A stretch of 48,035 bases of DNA from Flavobacterium sp. (GTDB lineage: Bacteria > Bacteroidota > Bacteroidia > Flavobacteriales > Flavobacteriaceae): contig NZ_SEBR01000025.1 of assembly GCF_004295795.1 (NCBI RefSeq), positions 1 to 48,035 on the forward strand. The letters run 5' to 3'. A program made the translations under genes and the position numbers. Positions 22,705 to 29,452 of the stretch are shown here, one piece after another. The stretch's first letter is position 1; each line of letters starts with the position of its first letter. The notes below the pieces were generated by a model. That model did not search any database, was not told the origin of the DNA, and was given only the letters and a program-made list of their open reading frames with translations.

Positions 22705-23118
22705 TTACAGTTTCCTGAGCGTGACCAGAAAACCGTCGGCGTCTCTTTGGTCGAATTTCAACGTGTTCGTGCCAACGTCCATGCAGCCGAAGCCCGTAGC
22801 ATCGATGATCATCGCTCCGTCGCAATCGGCCGTACCGTTTACGCTCAGCACTTGATAATCATAAGTTCCGGTTTCGAAGAATTCGTATCCGGTGTCGGGA
22901 ATTTGTCCGTTCACGACATCGACCGTTCCGTCGTCGTTGAAAGTCCAGGTGATCACGCCTGGCTCGTATTGCTGGTTCGCGCCTCCAAATCCGCCGGTTA
23001 CGCTTTTGAGCGTCCAGGTTCCGAACAATGTGCCTTGGGAATTGTTGTCGTCATCGCTTTTGCAGCCCGTAGCCAAGCCCAAAGCGAGCAAAAACACAAA
23101 TAGTTTGATCGTTTTCAT
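22705..23118 (-). CDS. Lipocalin-like surface lipoprotein
   Basis: The 137-residue product has a lipoprotein signal peptide with lipobox LATGC (lipidated cysteine at residue 19). CKSDDDNN follows, an acidic motif close to the surface-export signal described for Bacteroidota lipoproteins, so it is probably on the cell surface. The mature domain starts GTLFGTWTLKSV and contains TWTFNDDGTVDVVNG and GTYDYQVLSV, the usual pattern of small lipocalin-like lipoproteins in this phylum. Two cysteines (in DCDGA and GFGCMD) could form a disulfide. The ligand is unknown. It lies about 105 nt upstream of lysA on the same strand. Confidence 0.8.
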   Translation of the reverse strand: MKTIKLFVFLLALGLATGCKSDDDNNSQGTLFGTWTLKSVTGGFGGANQQYEPGVITWTFNDDGTVDVVNGQIPDTGYEFFETGTYDYQVLSVNGTADCDGAMIIDATGFGCMDVGTNTLKFDQRDADGFLVTLRKL

Positions 23119-23277
23119 AGTTGTTTTTTATATGGTTAGCAAATAGATGCTACAAAAGCCGATTGGTTGCGTGGCAAACTCGACGTAAAGTGAAAAAGTC
23201 AGTATCGCAAATTTGGTCGGAAGAAACCCGAAAGTTAAAAAGTGATCTAACCTGTCAGGATTTAAAAGGGCGAAAGA

Positions 23278-23340
23278 TTCAAAATCCGACAATCCGACAA
23301 TCCGACAATCCAAAAATCCACCAATCAAAAAACCGAAATA
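23278..23340 (+). repeat. Short tandem repeat, AATCCGACA
   Basis: The 9-mer AATCCGACA repeats three times in a row (about 23282-23308), followed by degenerate 'atccaaaaatccaccaatc' units. A related degenerate string lies at about 19800-19845 (ccgccaatctgaaattccgataatcc). It is non-coding and ends just before the sucC promoter. The rest of the 280-bp gap 23119-23398 shows nothing further. Confidence 0.7.
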
Positions 23341-23366
23341 GGAATCGGCAAATCAACAATATTCCC

Positions 23367-23374
23367 TATTTTTG
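23367..23374 (+). promoter_or_regulatory. Predicted -7 box for sucC
   Basis: TATTTTTG at 23367-23374 fits TAnnTTTG and gives a leader of about 18 nt before the ATG at 23399. Confidence 0.6.
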
Positions 23375-23398
23375 CGTCACCTTACAAAATAACCAATC

Positions 23399-24595
23399 AT
23401 GGATATACACGAATATCAGGGAAAAGAAATCCTGGCCAGCTACGGAGTCAAAGTCCAACGCGGTCACGTTGCCAATAATGCTCAGGAAGCCGTTGCGGCC
23501 GCCAAGCAGCTAACCGCCGAAACCGGAACGGGATGGCACGTAATCAAAGCCCAGGTTCACGCCGGTGGACGCGGAAAAGGCGGCGGTGTAAAATTGGCAA
23601 AGAACCTTCAGCAAGTCGAGGAAATCGCAGAACAGATCATCGGGATGCAGTTGATTACGCCTCAAACTCCGCCGGAAGGAAAGAAAGTAAACAAAGTGCT
23701 TATCGCCGAAGACGTGTATTATCCGGGCGAAAGCGAGACGAAAGAGTTCTATATGTCGGTACTTTTGAACCGCGGAAAAGGACGTAACATGATCATGTAT
23801 TCTACCGAAGGCGGAATGGATATCGAAGAAGTTGCCGAAAAAACGCCTCACTTGATCTTTACCGAAGAAGTTGATCCAGCTGTCGGACTTCAAGCTTTCC
23901 AAGCCAGAAGAATCGCGTTTAACCTCGGAACTTCAGGACAGGCTTTCAAGGAAATGGTGAGTTTCGTCACGGCTTTGTATGCAGCTTACGTCGGTTCTGA
24001 CGCTACGATGTTCGAGATCAATCCGGTCTTGAAAACATCAGACAATAAAATCATCGCGGTAGACGCAAAAGTGAACCTTGATGACAATGCTTTGTACCGT
24101 CACCCGATTTATGCGGAAATGCGCGACGTACGTGAAGAAAACCCAATCGAAGTCGAGGCGAAAGCTGCAGGTTTGAACTATGTCGATCTTGACGGAACCG
24201 TCGGTTGTATGGTAAACGGTGCAGGTCTCGCGATGGCAACGATGGATTTGATCAAATACGCAGGTTTCGAGCCGGCGAACTTCCTTGACGTAGGTGGAAC
24301 TGCCGATGCAAAACGCGTGGAAACGGCTTTTCGAATCATTCTGAAAGACCCGAACGTAAAAGCGATCCTTATCAACATCTTTGGTGGAATCGTGCGTTGC
24401 GACCGCGTGGCTCAGGGCGTTGTCGACGCTTACAAGAATATGGGCGACTCGATCAAAGTGCCTATCATCGTTCGTCTGCAAGGAACAAACGCCGAATTGG
24501 CAAAAGAATTGATCGACAACTCAGGAATGCCGATCTTGTCTGCAACACTGTTCCAGGAAGCGGCTGACCAAGTGAAAACAGCTTTGGCCAATTAA
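23399..24595 (+). CDS. sucC: Succinate-CoA ligase [ADP/GDP-forming] subunit beta
   Basis: SucC is the beta subunit of succinyl-CoA synthetase, which makes ATP or GTP while converting succinyl-CoA to succinate in the TCA cycle. The 398-residue length is normal. Seen: the N-terminal MDIHEYQGKEILASYGV, the ATP-grasp loop HAGGRGKGGGVKLAKN, the metal and nucleotide region FEINPVLKT...AVDAKVNLDDNA, and the CoA-ligase motifs GCMVNGAGLAMATMDLIK, ANFLDVGGTAD and NIFGGIVRCDRVA. The alpha subunit (sucD) is not adjacent, which is common in Bacteroidota. It has its own promoter and terminator, so it is monocistronic. Confidence 0.97.
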   Translation: MDIHEYQGKEILASYGVKVQRGHVANNAQEAVAAAKQLTAETGTGWHVIKAQVHAGGRGKGGGVKLAKNLQQVEEIAEQIIGMQLITPQTPPEGKKVNKVLIAEDVYYPGESETKEFYMSVLLNRGKGRNMIMYSTEGGMDIEEVAEKTPHLIFTEEVDPAVGLQAFQARRIAFNLGTSGQAFKEMVSFVTALYAAYVGSDATMFEINPVLKTSDNKIIAVDAKVNLDDNALYRHPIYAEMRDVREENPIEVEAKAAGLNYVDLDGTVGCMVNGAGLAMATMDLIKYAGFEPANFLDVGGTADAKRVETAFRIILKDPNVKAILINIFGGIVRCDRVAQGVVDAYKNMGDSIKVPIIVRLQGTNAELAKELIDNSGMPILSATLFQEAADQVKTALAN

Positions 24596-24622
24596 TAATT
24601 AATAGTTATTAAATACTAATTG
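24589..24622. repeat. AT-rich TTAATTA-type spacer repeat
   Basis: The variants 'aattaataattaatagttatta' run across the sucC stop codon (24593-24595) into the terminator. This matches the spacers at 1360, 32980 and 33787. Confidence 0.7.
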
Positions 24623-24650
24623 AATCCCGGCTTCTGTCGGGATTTTTTTA
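24623..24650 (+). terminator. Intrinsic terminator of sucC
   Basis: AATCCCG (24623-24629) and CGGGATT (24638-24644) form the stem, and a run of T follows (24643-24649). It may also act on the convergent NTF2-like transcript, whose stop codon lies at 24648. Confidence 0.85.
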
Positions 24651-25046
24651 TGGGTCGATTTTAAAAGGAGTCTCGAGCAGCAACACGAGATTCGCCGAAA
24701 TGAGTTGCCAGCCTCGTCCGGAAAACTTCCACGATCGATTGATGCGAAGTTTTCTTTCGAAACAAATTCCCCTGTATTTGCCGCGTCGGTTCTCGACACT
24801 GTTCACTATTGCGATGTTGGTGAAGAATGTGATATTACGCGTGCATATTTCGCTGCTTTCGAGCAAAAGGATTTCAGTGTTCAAATATGGGATGCTGTCG
24901 AATCCGACAAAAGTCTGTCCGTTTTCGTCCGTAAAGACGATTTCGGGATGCAGCATTTTGGCCAACGTGCGCTTGTCGTTGGCTATTACTGCTTTCAAAA
25001 GTCTGTTTTCGGCTTCTTCGATAACCTGAATATGCGATAGGGTCAT
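24648..25046 (-). CDS. NTF2-like (DUF4440/SnoaL-type) protein, copy B
   Basis: The 132-residue cytoplasmic protein begins with the helix MTLSHIQVIEEAENRLLKAVIANDKRTLAKMLHPEIVFTDENGQTFVG and ends with a WKFSGRGWQLISANLVLL strand, the fold signature of small NTF2-like DUF4440 proteins. It aligns by eye along its whole length with the neighbour at 25087-25455 (same 'L-HP-I-T--G--FVG', '--R-I-FF--IA-V--VE-R-G-Y-I' and C-terminal 'W' blocks), so the two are tandem paralogues. Only 40 nt separate them, so co-transcription is likely. The substrate is unknown. Confidence 0.78.
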   Translation of the reverse strand: MTLSHIQVIEEAENRLLKAVIANDKRTLAKMLHPEIVFTDENGQTFVGFDSIPYLNTEILLLESSEICTRNITFFTNIAIVNSVENRRGKYRGICFERKLRINRSWKFSGRGWQLISANLVLLLETPFKIDP

Positions 25047-25086
25047 GACTAGTCAAGTAGGGAAATGGCACCAATTACCTGTGTTT

Positions 25087-25455
25087 TCAGATGATTACTG
25101 AAGTTGCGGCAATCATTTGCCAGTTTCGGTTAAATCGCCACATTCGCGTCGTGCTGTACAAGTCCTTGAATGGAATATCCATATACAAACCTTCACGTTT
25201 CTCGATGGCAGTGACTACGGCCACGCTGTTGAAAAAATTGATGGTTCGTTCCAACGTTTCCAGTCTTGTAATCCGGTAAAGTTGGGGATTGCTCGCCGGA
25301 CAATTTCTTGATCCGACAAAAACCTCACCGTGTGGGCTGGTGTAAATTGCGTCAGGGTGCAACAGATGGAGTAAAGCTCCCACATCCTGGCTTACCAAGG
25401 CGTCGCTGAGGCGCATGTCTGCGTCTTCAACCACATCAAAATGTGTCTTGTTCAT
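25087..25455 (-). CDS. NTF2-like (DUF4440/SnoaL-type) protein, copy A
   Basis: The 122-residue protein has the same layout as its downstream paralogue: an N-terminal helix (MNKTHFDVVEDADMRLSDALVSQDVGALLHLLHPDAIYTSP), then strands LETLERTINFFNSVAVVTAIEKREGLYMDI and the closing MWRFNRNWQMIAATSV. DUF4440 members act as small enzymes or binding proteins, and none of the visible residues fixes a reaction. It is the first gene of the pair. A perfect palindrome overlaps its probable promoter. Confidence 0.78.
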   Translation of the reverse strand: MNKTHFDVVEDADMRLSDALVSQDVGALLHLLHPDAIYTSPHGEVFVGSRNCPASNPQLYRITRLETLERTINFFNSVAVVTAIEKREGLYMDIPFKDLYSTTRMWRFNRNWQMIAATSVII

Positions 25456-25474
25456 AGATTTAGGGATTGAGCGT

Positions 25475-25489
25475 TTAACTTAAAGTTAA
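25475..25489 (-). promoter_or_regulatory. Palindromic operator candidate over a -7 box
   Basis: TTAACTTAAAGTTAA is a perfect 7+1+7 palindrome. On the minus strand it contains TAACTTTA (25488-25481), one base off TAnnTTTG, about 20-25 nt upstream of the start codon at 25455. A repressor bound here would cover the promoter. Confidence 0.45.
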
Positions 25490-25631
25490 GAATGGTTTTT
25501 CAAAAAAGTCGCAAAATGCACAAATTTTCGTTGAAATGCATCCTCTTGTCAGAATCTACCGTCGAAATCGATTTCGTTTGTAGGAAATAAGCGATTACTT
25601 CGTTGGAAATGTTACACTTCGGCGAAAAAAG

Positions 25632-25657
25632 AAATCCCGAGCCTAAACCCGGGATTT
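25632..25657 (-). terminator. Intrinsic terminator after the VOC gene
   Basis: AAATCCCG (25632-25639) and CGGGATTT (25650-25657) pair across a 10-nt loop. T-rich runs on both sides allow bidirectional use. It is placed to end the hydrolase-VOC transcript on the minus strand. Confidence 0.75.
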
Positions 25658-25668
25658 TTTGAAACTTC

Positions 25669-26118
25669 TCACTTCGGCATATTCGCCGGATCGTCATAGT
25701 TGACCATCCAACTTATCCCGAATTTGTCCACCCACATTCCAAAGTATGCGCCCCAGAAAGTATCGGCCAATGGCATTGTTACGATTCCGTCCTGCGAGAG
25801 GCCGTTGAAGATTTTGTCGGCGTGCTCGCGGCTTGAGGCGTTCAGCGATAATGCGATATTGTTTCCGGGCGTGAATTTGTAACCCGGCATTTCCGAGGTC
25901 GGAACATCAGAAGCCAGGATCGTCGCTCCGTCTTCGAGTTCCAAAGACATGTGCATGATGCGATTTGCGTCTTCCGGATTTGATTTTTGATCGTCAGAAG
26001 GTGGCATATCGGAATAGCGTCCAACGTAAGGAATCCGTCCGCCAAGAACCGCATGATAGAAATTCAGGGCTTGCTCGCAATTTCCATCGAAGTACAGATA
26101 AGGGATAAGTGATGACAT
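25669..26118 (-). CDS. VOC family protein, PhnB-like
   Basis: The 149-residue protein is of the vicinal-oxygen-chelate (glyoxalase/bleomycin-resistance) fold in its PhnB-like form: MSSLIPYLYFDGNCEQALNFYHAVLGG is the diagnostic start, RIMHMSLELEDGATILASDV follows, then NIALSLNASSREHADKIFNGLSQDG, and DTFWGAYFGMWVDKFGISWMVNY closes the domain. PhnB-like proteins are widespread and mostly lack a known reaction; the metal-binding pattern of true glyoxalases is not clearly complete here. It begins 9 nt after the esterase stop, so it is probably the second gene of that operon. Confidence 0.88.
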   Translation of the reverse strand: MSSLIPYLYFDGNCEQALNFYHAVLGGRIPYVGRYSDMPPSDDQKSNPEDANRIMHMSLELEDGATILASDVPTSEMPGYKFTPGNNIALSLNASSREHADKIFNGLSQDGIVTMPLADTFWGAYFGMWVDKFGISWMVNYDDPANMPK

Positions 26119-26127
26119 ATTTTGGTT

Positions 26128-26955
26128 TTAATTGGTTTGTTTCGGATTGTTTTTGGCAAGCGCGCGCTTGATTTCATTGTCCAGAAGCGGGAAAGCCGGA
26201 TACGCCATGTCGTGTCCGTAGCCGCCAATCTCGAGCAGTTTCGTCTCTTTGTGCCCGGCGATTTTCATCATTCGTGCCATGTAGGCATTTTCCTCATAAC
26301 GTCCGAGGAGTTCGAGCTCGCGATCTCCTGTGATCAAAAGCATCGGCGGCGCATCGGCGCGAACGAAGAACAAAGGCGCATATTCGTCTATCGTGGGTTG
26401 TTTCTCGTCGATTCCCTTTTCTTTGCGATAGGTAAAGTGCGAGACCATTTGTCCGCTGAATGGGATCAATCCCGCGATTTTGTCGGGATCGATCGCATAT
26501 TTCTCCAGACGTTTCTTGTCGAGAATGGCCATCGCGCCCAAATAGCCGCCAGCCGAATGTCCCGACACGAAAATCTTCGCGTCACTTCCGCCATATTTCG
26601 AGATATTCTTGAACGTCCATGCAATCGAAGCGGCCGCATCGGCAATACAATCCTCGACTTTGGCTTTTGGGCTCAAGCGATAATTCACGCCAATCACCGC
26701 GTAGCCTTTTTCCTTTAAAGCCGATGGGATTTCCTTTTGTCCGCCGGTCAATCCGCCGCCGTGAAACCAAATTATGGTCGCAAAATCTTTGGTATTTTTC
26801 GGATAATAGAAATCGAGCACGCAGCGCTCCTTGATGTAAGCATCCGTCGGTTTTTCGTAATAAGGGATGTCCTTTTCGAACGCGTACTCGACTTTTTGCG
26901 CCTGTAGAGAAAGGATCGTCAGAAAAAAGAAAGCGGAATGGAGGAATTTTGTCAT
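26128..26955 (-). CDS. Exported alpha/beta hydrolase (esterase/lipase, Aes/BD-FAE type)
   Basis: The start at 26955 (MTKFLHSAFFFLTILSLQAQ) gives a proper signal peptide and 275 residues, and agrees with the -7 box 24 nt upstream; the longer frame to 27102 runs through the promoter. Seen: the oxyanion-hole motif HGGG at residues 65-68, nucleophile S134 in SGHSAGGYLG, the likely acid D211 in LLITGDRE, and H248 in GYGHDM. This is the hormone-sensitive-lipase-like/BD-FAE arrangement of carboxylesterases, probably periplasmic. Acetyl or feruloyl esterase activity on polysaccharides is possible but not shown. A VOC gene follows in the same transcript. Confidence 0.88.
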   Translation of the reverse strand: MTKFLHSAFFFLTILSLQAQKVEYAFEKDIPYYEKPTDAYIKERCVLDFYYPKNTKDFATIIWFHGGGLTGGQKEIPSALKEKGYAVIGVNYRLSPKAKVEDCIADAAASIAWTFKNISKYGGSDAKIFVSGHSAGGYLGAMAILDKKRLEKYAIDPDKIAGLIPFSGQMVSHFTYRKEKGIDEKQPTIDEYAPLFFVRADAPPMLLITGDRELELLGRYEENAYMARMMKIAGHKETKLLEIGGYGHDMAYPAFPLLDNEIKRALAKNNPKQTN

Positions 26956-26978
26956 GTCGTTTTTGTGAAGGAGAAACC

Positions 26979-26986
26979 CAAAGATA
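26979..26986 (-). promoter_or_regulatory. Predicted -7 box for the esterase-VOC operon
   Basis: On the minus strand the sequence is TATCTTTG, an exact TAnnTTTG match, 23 nt before the ATG at 26955. Confidence 0.6.
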
Positions 26987-27133
26987 GCGCAAACCCGACT
27001 TTTTTCCGAGCGTTTTCCAGCCGACAGGCACCAATTGGATTCGCGTCCAAATTCCATTGTGACCGAAATCCGTAAAACAGAACGACCGACACAAAATTGC
27101 ATCGGTCGTCAGTTTTCGGATTTTTGAGATCGT

Positions 27134-27562
27134 CTATTTTTTCTTCTTGATCGTGTATTTCACGTTTTCAACCGGACTTTTGGTCGTTTTCTTGGCTGCA
27201 AAAGGTTTTGCGCCCGTAAAATTCTTGGCCGGTCTTTTTGCCGATGCGTTCTTGGCCGGCGCGTCTTTTGCCGTGAAATTCTTGGCCGGAGCTTTGACTT
27301 GCGCCTTGATCTGTCCGAGGACTTCGGTTGGATTTTTTGGATTTTCCTTTGTGCCTCGCAAATGAATCACGAGTGCGTTGAGGAAATTTCTTAAAACCTG
27401 GTCGCCGCAGGACACGAATTTCTCGTGGTCTTCGTTTCTGAAGAAATTCCCGACCTCGCCTTTCGAGATCCTGAAATCGACCAACTCGAGGATTTCTACG
27501 ATCTGGTCATCGCGCAATTGCAGTGCTACGCGTAGTTTCTTGAAAATATCGTTATTGTTCAT
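27134..27562 (-). CDS. DUF1456 (YehS-like) protein with a lysine/alanine-rich tail
   Basis: The start at 27562 (MNNNDIFKKLRVALQL) gives 142 residues; the longer frame reads through the promoter. Residues 1-70 match the second half of E. coli YehS (DUF1456), with NNN-I-KKLR-A--L---I, F--EDH--F--CGDQ-LR-FL--L. Only one copy of the domain is present, whereas E. coli YehS has two. From about residue 85 to the end the protein is basic and low in complexity, with PAKN repeated three times and a KKKK terminus, resembling histone H1-like tails. DNA or RNA binding is an inference from this tail. It is transcribed alone from its own -7 box. Confidence 0.85.
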   Translation of the reverse strand: MNNNDIFKKLRVALQLRDDQIVEILELVDFRISKGEVGNFFRNEDHEKFVSCGDQVLRNFLNALVIHLRGTKENPKNPTEVLGQIKAQVKAPAKNFTAKDAPAKNASAKRPAKNFTGAKPFAAKKTTKSPVENVKYTIKKKK

Positions 27563-27601
27563 AGGTGTTTTTTTAGGATTTCCGTCGCGGCGGATTTTGG
27601 C

Positions 27602-27609
27602 CAAAGATA
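27602..27609 (-). promoter_or_regulatory. Predicted -7 box for the DUF1456 gene
   Basis: On the minus strand the sequence is TATCTTTG (27609-27602), 39 nt before the ATG at 27562. Confidence 0.6.
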
Positions 27610-27650
27610 AGCGAATTTAAGCGGCCGAACACAGTCGCGACGGCATTTGC

Positions 27651-28436
27651 TCAGTCAAAAAGCCAGTCAAAAGCCTCGAGGAAATTTTCGCGCCAAAGTT
27701 TTTCGTTGTGTTCTCCGGCCGGAACGACTTTTTGCCGAGTATCGGCTTTCCTGGATTTTACGATGGAAATCATCCGCTGCATATCCGGAACCATTTTGTC
27801 GTCTTCCTTGTCGCCGCAAAGAAAATAGAACTTCCTGTCTTTGAGCGATTTCGTCTTGTCCGCGAAAGCGTAAATCTCATTTGAAAACCAGAACGAAGGC
27901 GAGAAAACACCGGCTTTCCCGAATGTTTGCGGATATTTCAGAACGGCATAAAACGAGACAAGTCCGCCGAGAGAACTTCCCATTATAGCCGTATTCTTTA
28001 CGTCAGATTTGGTTCGGAAGCGCTTGTCGATCTCGGGCTTGAGCGTTTTTACGACGAATTCGAGATAGGCATCGGCTTTTCCGCCCCCATATTTTTCGTT
28101 CGGAAAAGGCGTGAGTTCGTCGATTCTTTTGTCGTTCCCATGCTCGATCCCGACGACGATCACCTGTGCGTTTTTCGACTCAAGTGCTTCGTCGACGTTC
28201 CATTCGCCAACGAAAGATGTTTTTGCATCGAACAGATTTTGGGCATCGTGCATGTACAGAACCGGATACTTTTTGGAATTTTGCGAATAGTCTTTCGGAA
28301 GCCAGATCCAGATTTTTTTGTTCACACCCAATTGCGGCGCCTCCAAATCAAAAGTGGAAACTTGGGAAGATGCCGTAGTTTGAGCCGCGGCAAAAATCGG
28401 AACCAATAAAAAGAGTAAAAGTTGTAAGCGCATCAC
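27651..28436 (-). CDS. Exported esterase of the PF00756 (esterase D/enterochelin esterase-like) family
   Basis: The 261-residue protein has a signal peptide (MMRLQLLLFLLVPIFAAAQ). The mature domain shows KKIWIWLPKDY...KKYPVLYMHDAQNLFD near the N-terminus, nucleophile S155 in IMGSSLGGLVSFYAVLKYP, and H243 in GEHNEKLWRENFLEAFDWLF. These are hallmarks of the 'putative esterase' family, which includes siderophore and acyl esterases. Export suggests action on periplasmic or extracellular esters. It is divergent from the TerB-like gene, with only 49 bp between the start codons, so the promoters must overlap or face each other closely. Confidence 0.88.
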   Translation of the reverse strand: MMRLQLLLFLLVPIFAAAQTTASSQVSTFDLEAPQLGVNKKIWIWLPKDYSQNSKKYPVLYMHDAQNLFDAKTSFVGEWNVDEALESKNAQVIVVGIEHGNDKRIDELTPFPNEKYGGGKADAYLEFVVKTLKPEIDKRFRTKSDVKNTAIMGSSLGGLVSFYAVLKYPQTFGKAGVFSPSFWFSNEIYAFADKTKSLKDRKFYFLCGDKEDDKMVPDMQRMISIVKSRKADTRQKVVPAGEHNEKLWRENFLEAFDWLFD

Positions 28437-28460
28437 GAGCGGAATTTCGTCCTAAAACGG

Positions 28461-28468
28461 TATTTTTG
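28461..28468 (+). promoter_or_regulatory. Predicted -7 box for the TerB-like gene
   Basis: TATTTTTG at 28461-28468 fits TAnnTTTG. The leader to the ATG at 28486 is about 12 nt. It lies inside the 49-bp divergent intergenic region shared with the esterase. Confidence 0.6.
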
Positions 28469-28485
28469 CGCAAATTACGATTTCG

Positions 28486-28887
28486 ATGGACAACTACGAA
28501 GAAAAACTGGCTTTGCTGCTTGACATGATCCAATTTTCGGTGGTCGACGGCAAGCTCGATCCGCGCGAATACAAATTGCTTTCTTTGATCGCGGGCGAGC
28601 TTCGCATAGAAAAGACTGCTTTCGACGATTTGTTCCATCGCGAATCGAAACCGCACGCCATCAAATCGGAAGTGCAAAGAATCCACCAATTCTATCGTTT
28701 AGCGCTTTTGATGCACATCGACGGTGAAGTGCACGAACGCGAACAGGCGGCGATCAACCAAATCGCGATCGATATGGGCTTGAATCCGGGCGCGACCCGA
28801 CGCATCCTAACGTTGATGAAAGAATCGGAGTTCAAGATTCTCGATCCGAACGTCGTTTTTGAGATTTTTCGCGAACAACAAAACTAA
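28486..28887 (+). CDS. TerB-like (tellurite-resistance fold) protein
   Basis: The 133-residue, all-helical, cytoplasmic protein has two acidic loops in equivalent positions: VVDGKLDPREYKLL (about 19-32) and HIDGEVHEREQAAI (about 76-89). This 'D-G-x-[LV]-x-x-x-E' duplication is the TerB-fold signature, where the aspartates may bind a metal. TerB-like domains occur in tellurite resistance, stress and membrane-associated systems, but most chromosomal single-domain members have no proven role. A second gene with a zinc-type cysteine motif starts 15 nt downstream and is probably co-transcribed. Confidence 0.82.
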   Translation: MDNYEEKLALLLDMIQFSVVDGKLDPREYKLLSLIAGELRIEKTAFDDLFHRESKPHAIKSEVQRIHQFYRLALLMHIDGEVHEREQAAINQIAIDMGLNPGATRRILTLMKESEFKILDPNVVFEIFREQQN

Positions 28888-28902
28888 AAAACACCAGAAA
28901 TT

Positions 28903-29406
28903 ATGCCCATGCAAGTTTGTTCCTGCGAAGGTCTCAATCCGGATTGCCCGAAATGTTTCGGAAGCGGTTATGCCGAAGTCGCCGAGACAAAAGGCGCATC
29001 TGACAAGAAAAAAAACACTGAAAACAAACCTTCGAAGCGACAGTCAAGTCTTCCCGAAGATCTGCTCACGCTGACCAAAAAGGAAATCGAGCACATTGCT
29101 TTGCAGCTTGTCGAGAAACTCGATCTCAAATCGAAAAAGCAAATCCAGCTTCTCAATTCGATTCCGTTCAGCACGAACACTTTCCGGATTGTCAGCAAGG
29201 ACAAATTCGCGAATCTGGCCAAGATCGAAAACGAAAAACGGTTTTTGAGAGGCGAACTCGACACGATCCTCAAAGAAACGGCGGCCAAGAAATACTTCCA
29301 AGGATTTCAATTCGGACATTTTTTATCCGACAAGGAAATCGACATCAGCTCGAATCGCCAACTCAAGACTTTGTTGCGCGAATACAAGAAACTGAAAACG
29401 AAGTGA
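28903..29406 (+). CDS. Cytoplasmic protein with an N-terminal DnaJ-like cysteine motif
   Basis: The 167-residue protein starts MPMQVCSCEGLNPDCPKCFGSGY. The cysteines at 6, 8, 15 and 18 and the 'CPKCFGSGY' end resemble one CxxCxGxG unit of a DnaJ zinc-binding domain. A polar, lysine-rich linker follows (about 28-48), then a helical domain (LTKKEIEHIALQLVEKLDLKSKKQIQLLNSI and FANLAKIENEKRFLRGELDTILKETAAKKYFQGFQFGHFLSD) rich in charged residues. I do not recognise a named family. Its position 15 nt after the TerB-like gene suggests a shared function. No signal peptide or membrane segment is present. Confidence 0.75.
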   Translation: MPMQVCSCEGLNPDCPKCFGSGYAEVAETKGASDKKKNTENKPSKRQSSLPEDLLTLTKKEIEHIALQLVEKLDLKSKKQIQLLNSIPFSTNTFRIVSKDKFANLAKIENEKRFLRGELDTILKETAAKKYFQGFQFGHFLSDKEIDISSNRQLKTLLREYKKLKTK

Positions 29407-29452
29407 TTTTTTGACTTTCCGATTTTCGGAGAGATGAAAAGCCGATTCCCGA

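Noticed and set aside
25500..25697. Small minus-strand frame of 65 codons between the VOC and NTF2-like genes
   Set aside because: It overlaps the VOC terminator and the end of the VOC coding region and has no plausible start signal or protein-like pattern.
28486..28887. Tellurite resistance operon
   Set aside because: Only a single TerB-like gene is present; no terA, terC, terD or terE partners are adjacent, so resistance is not supported.
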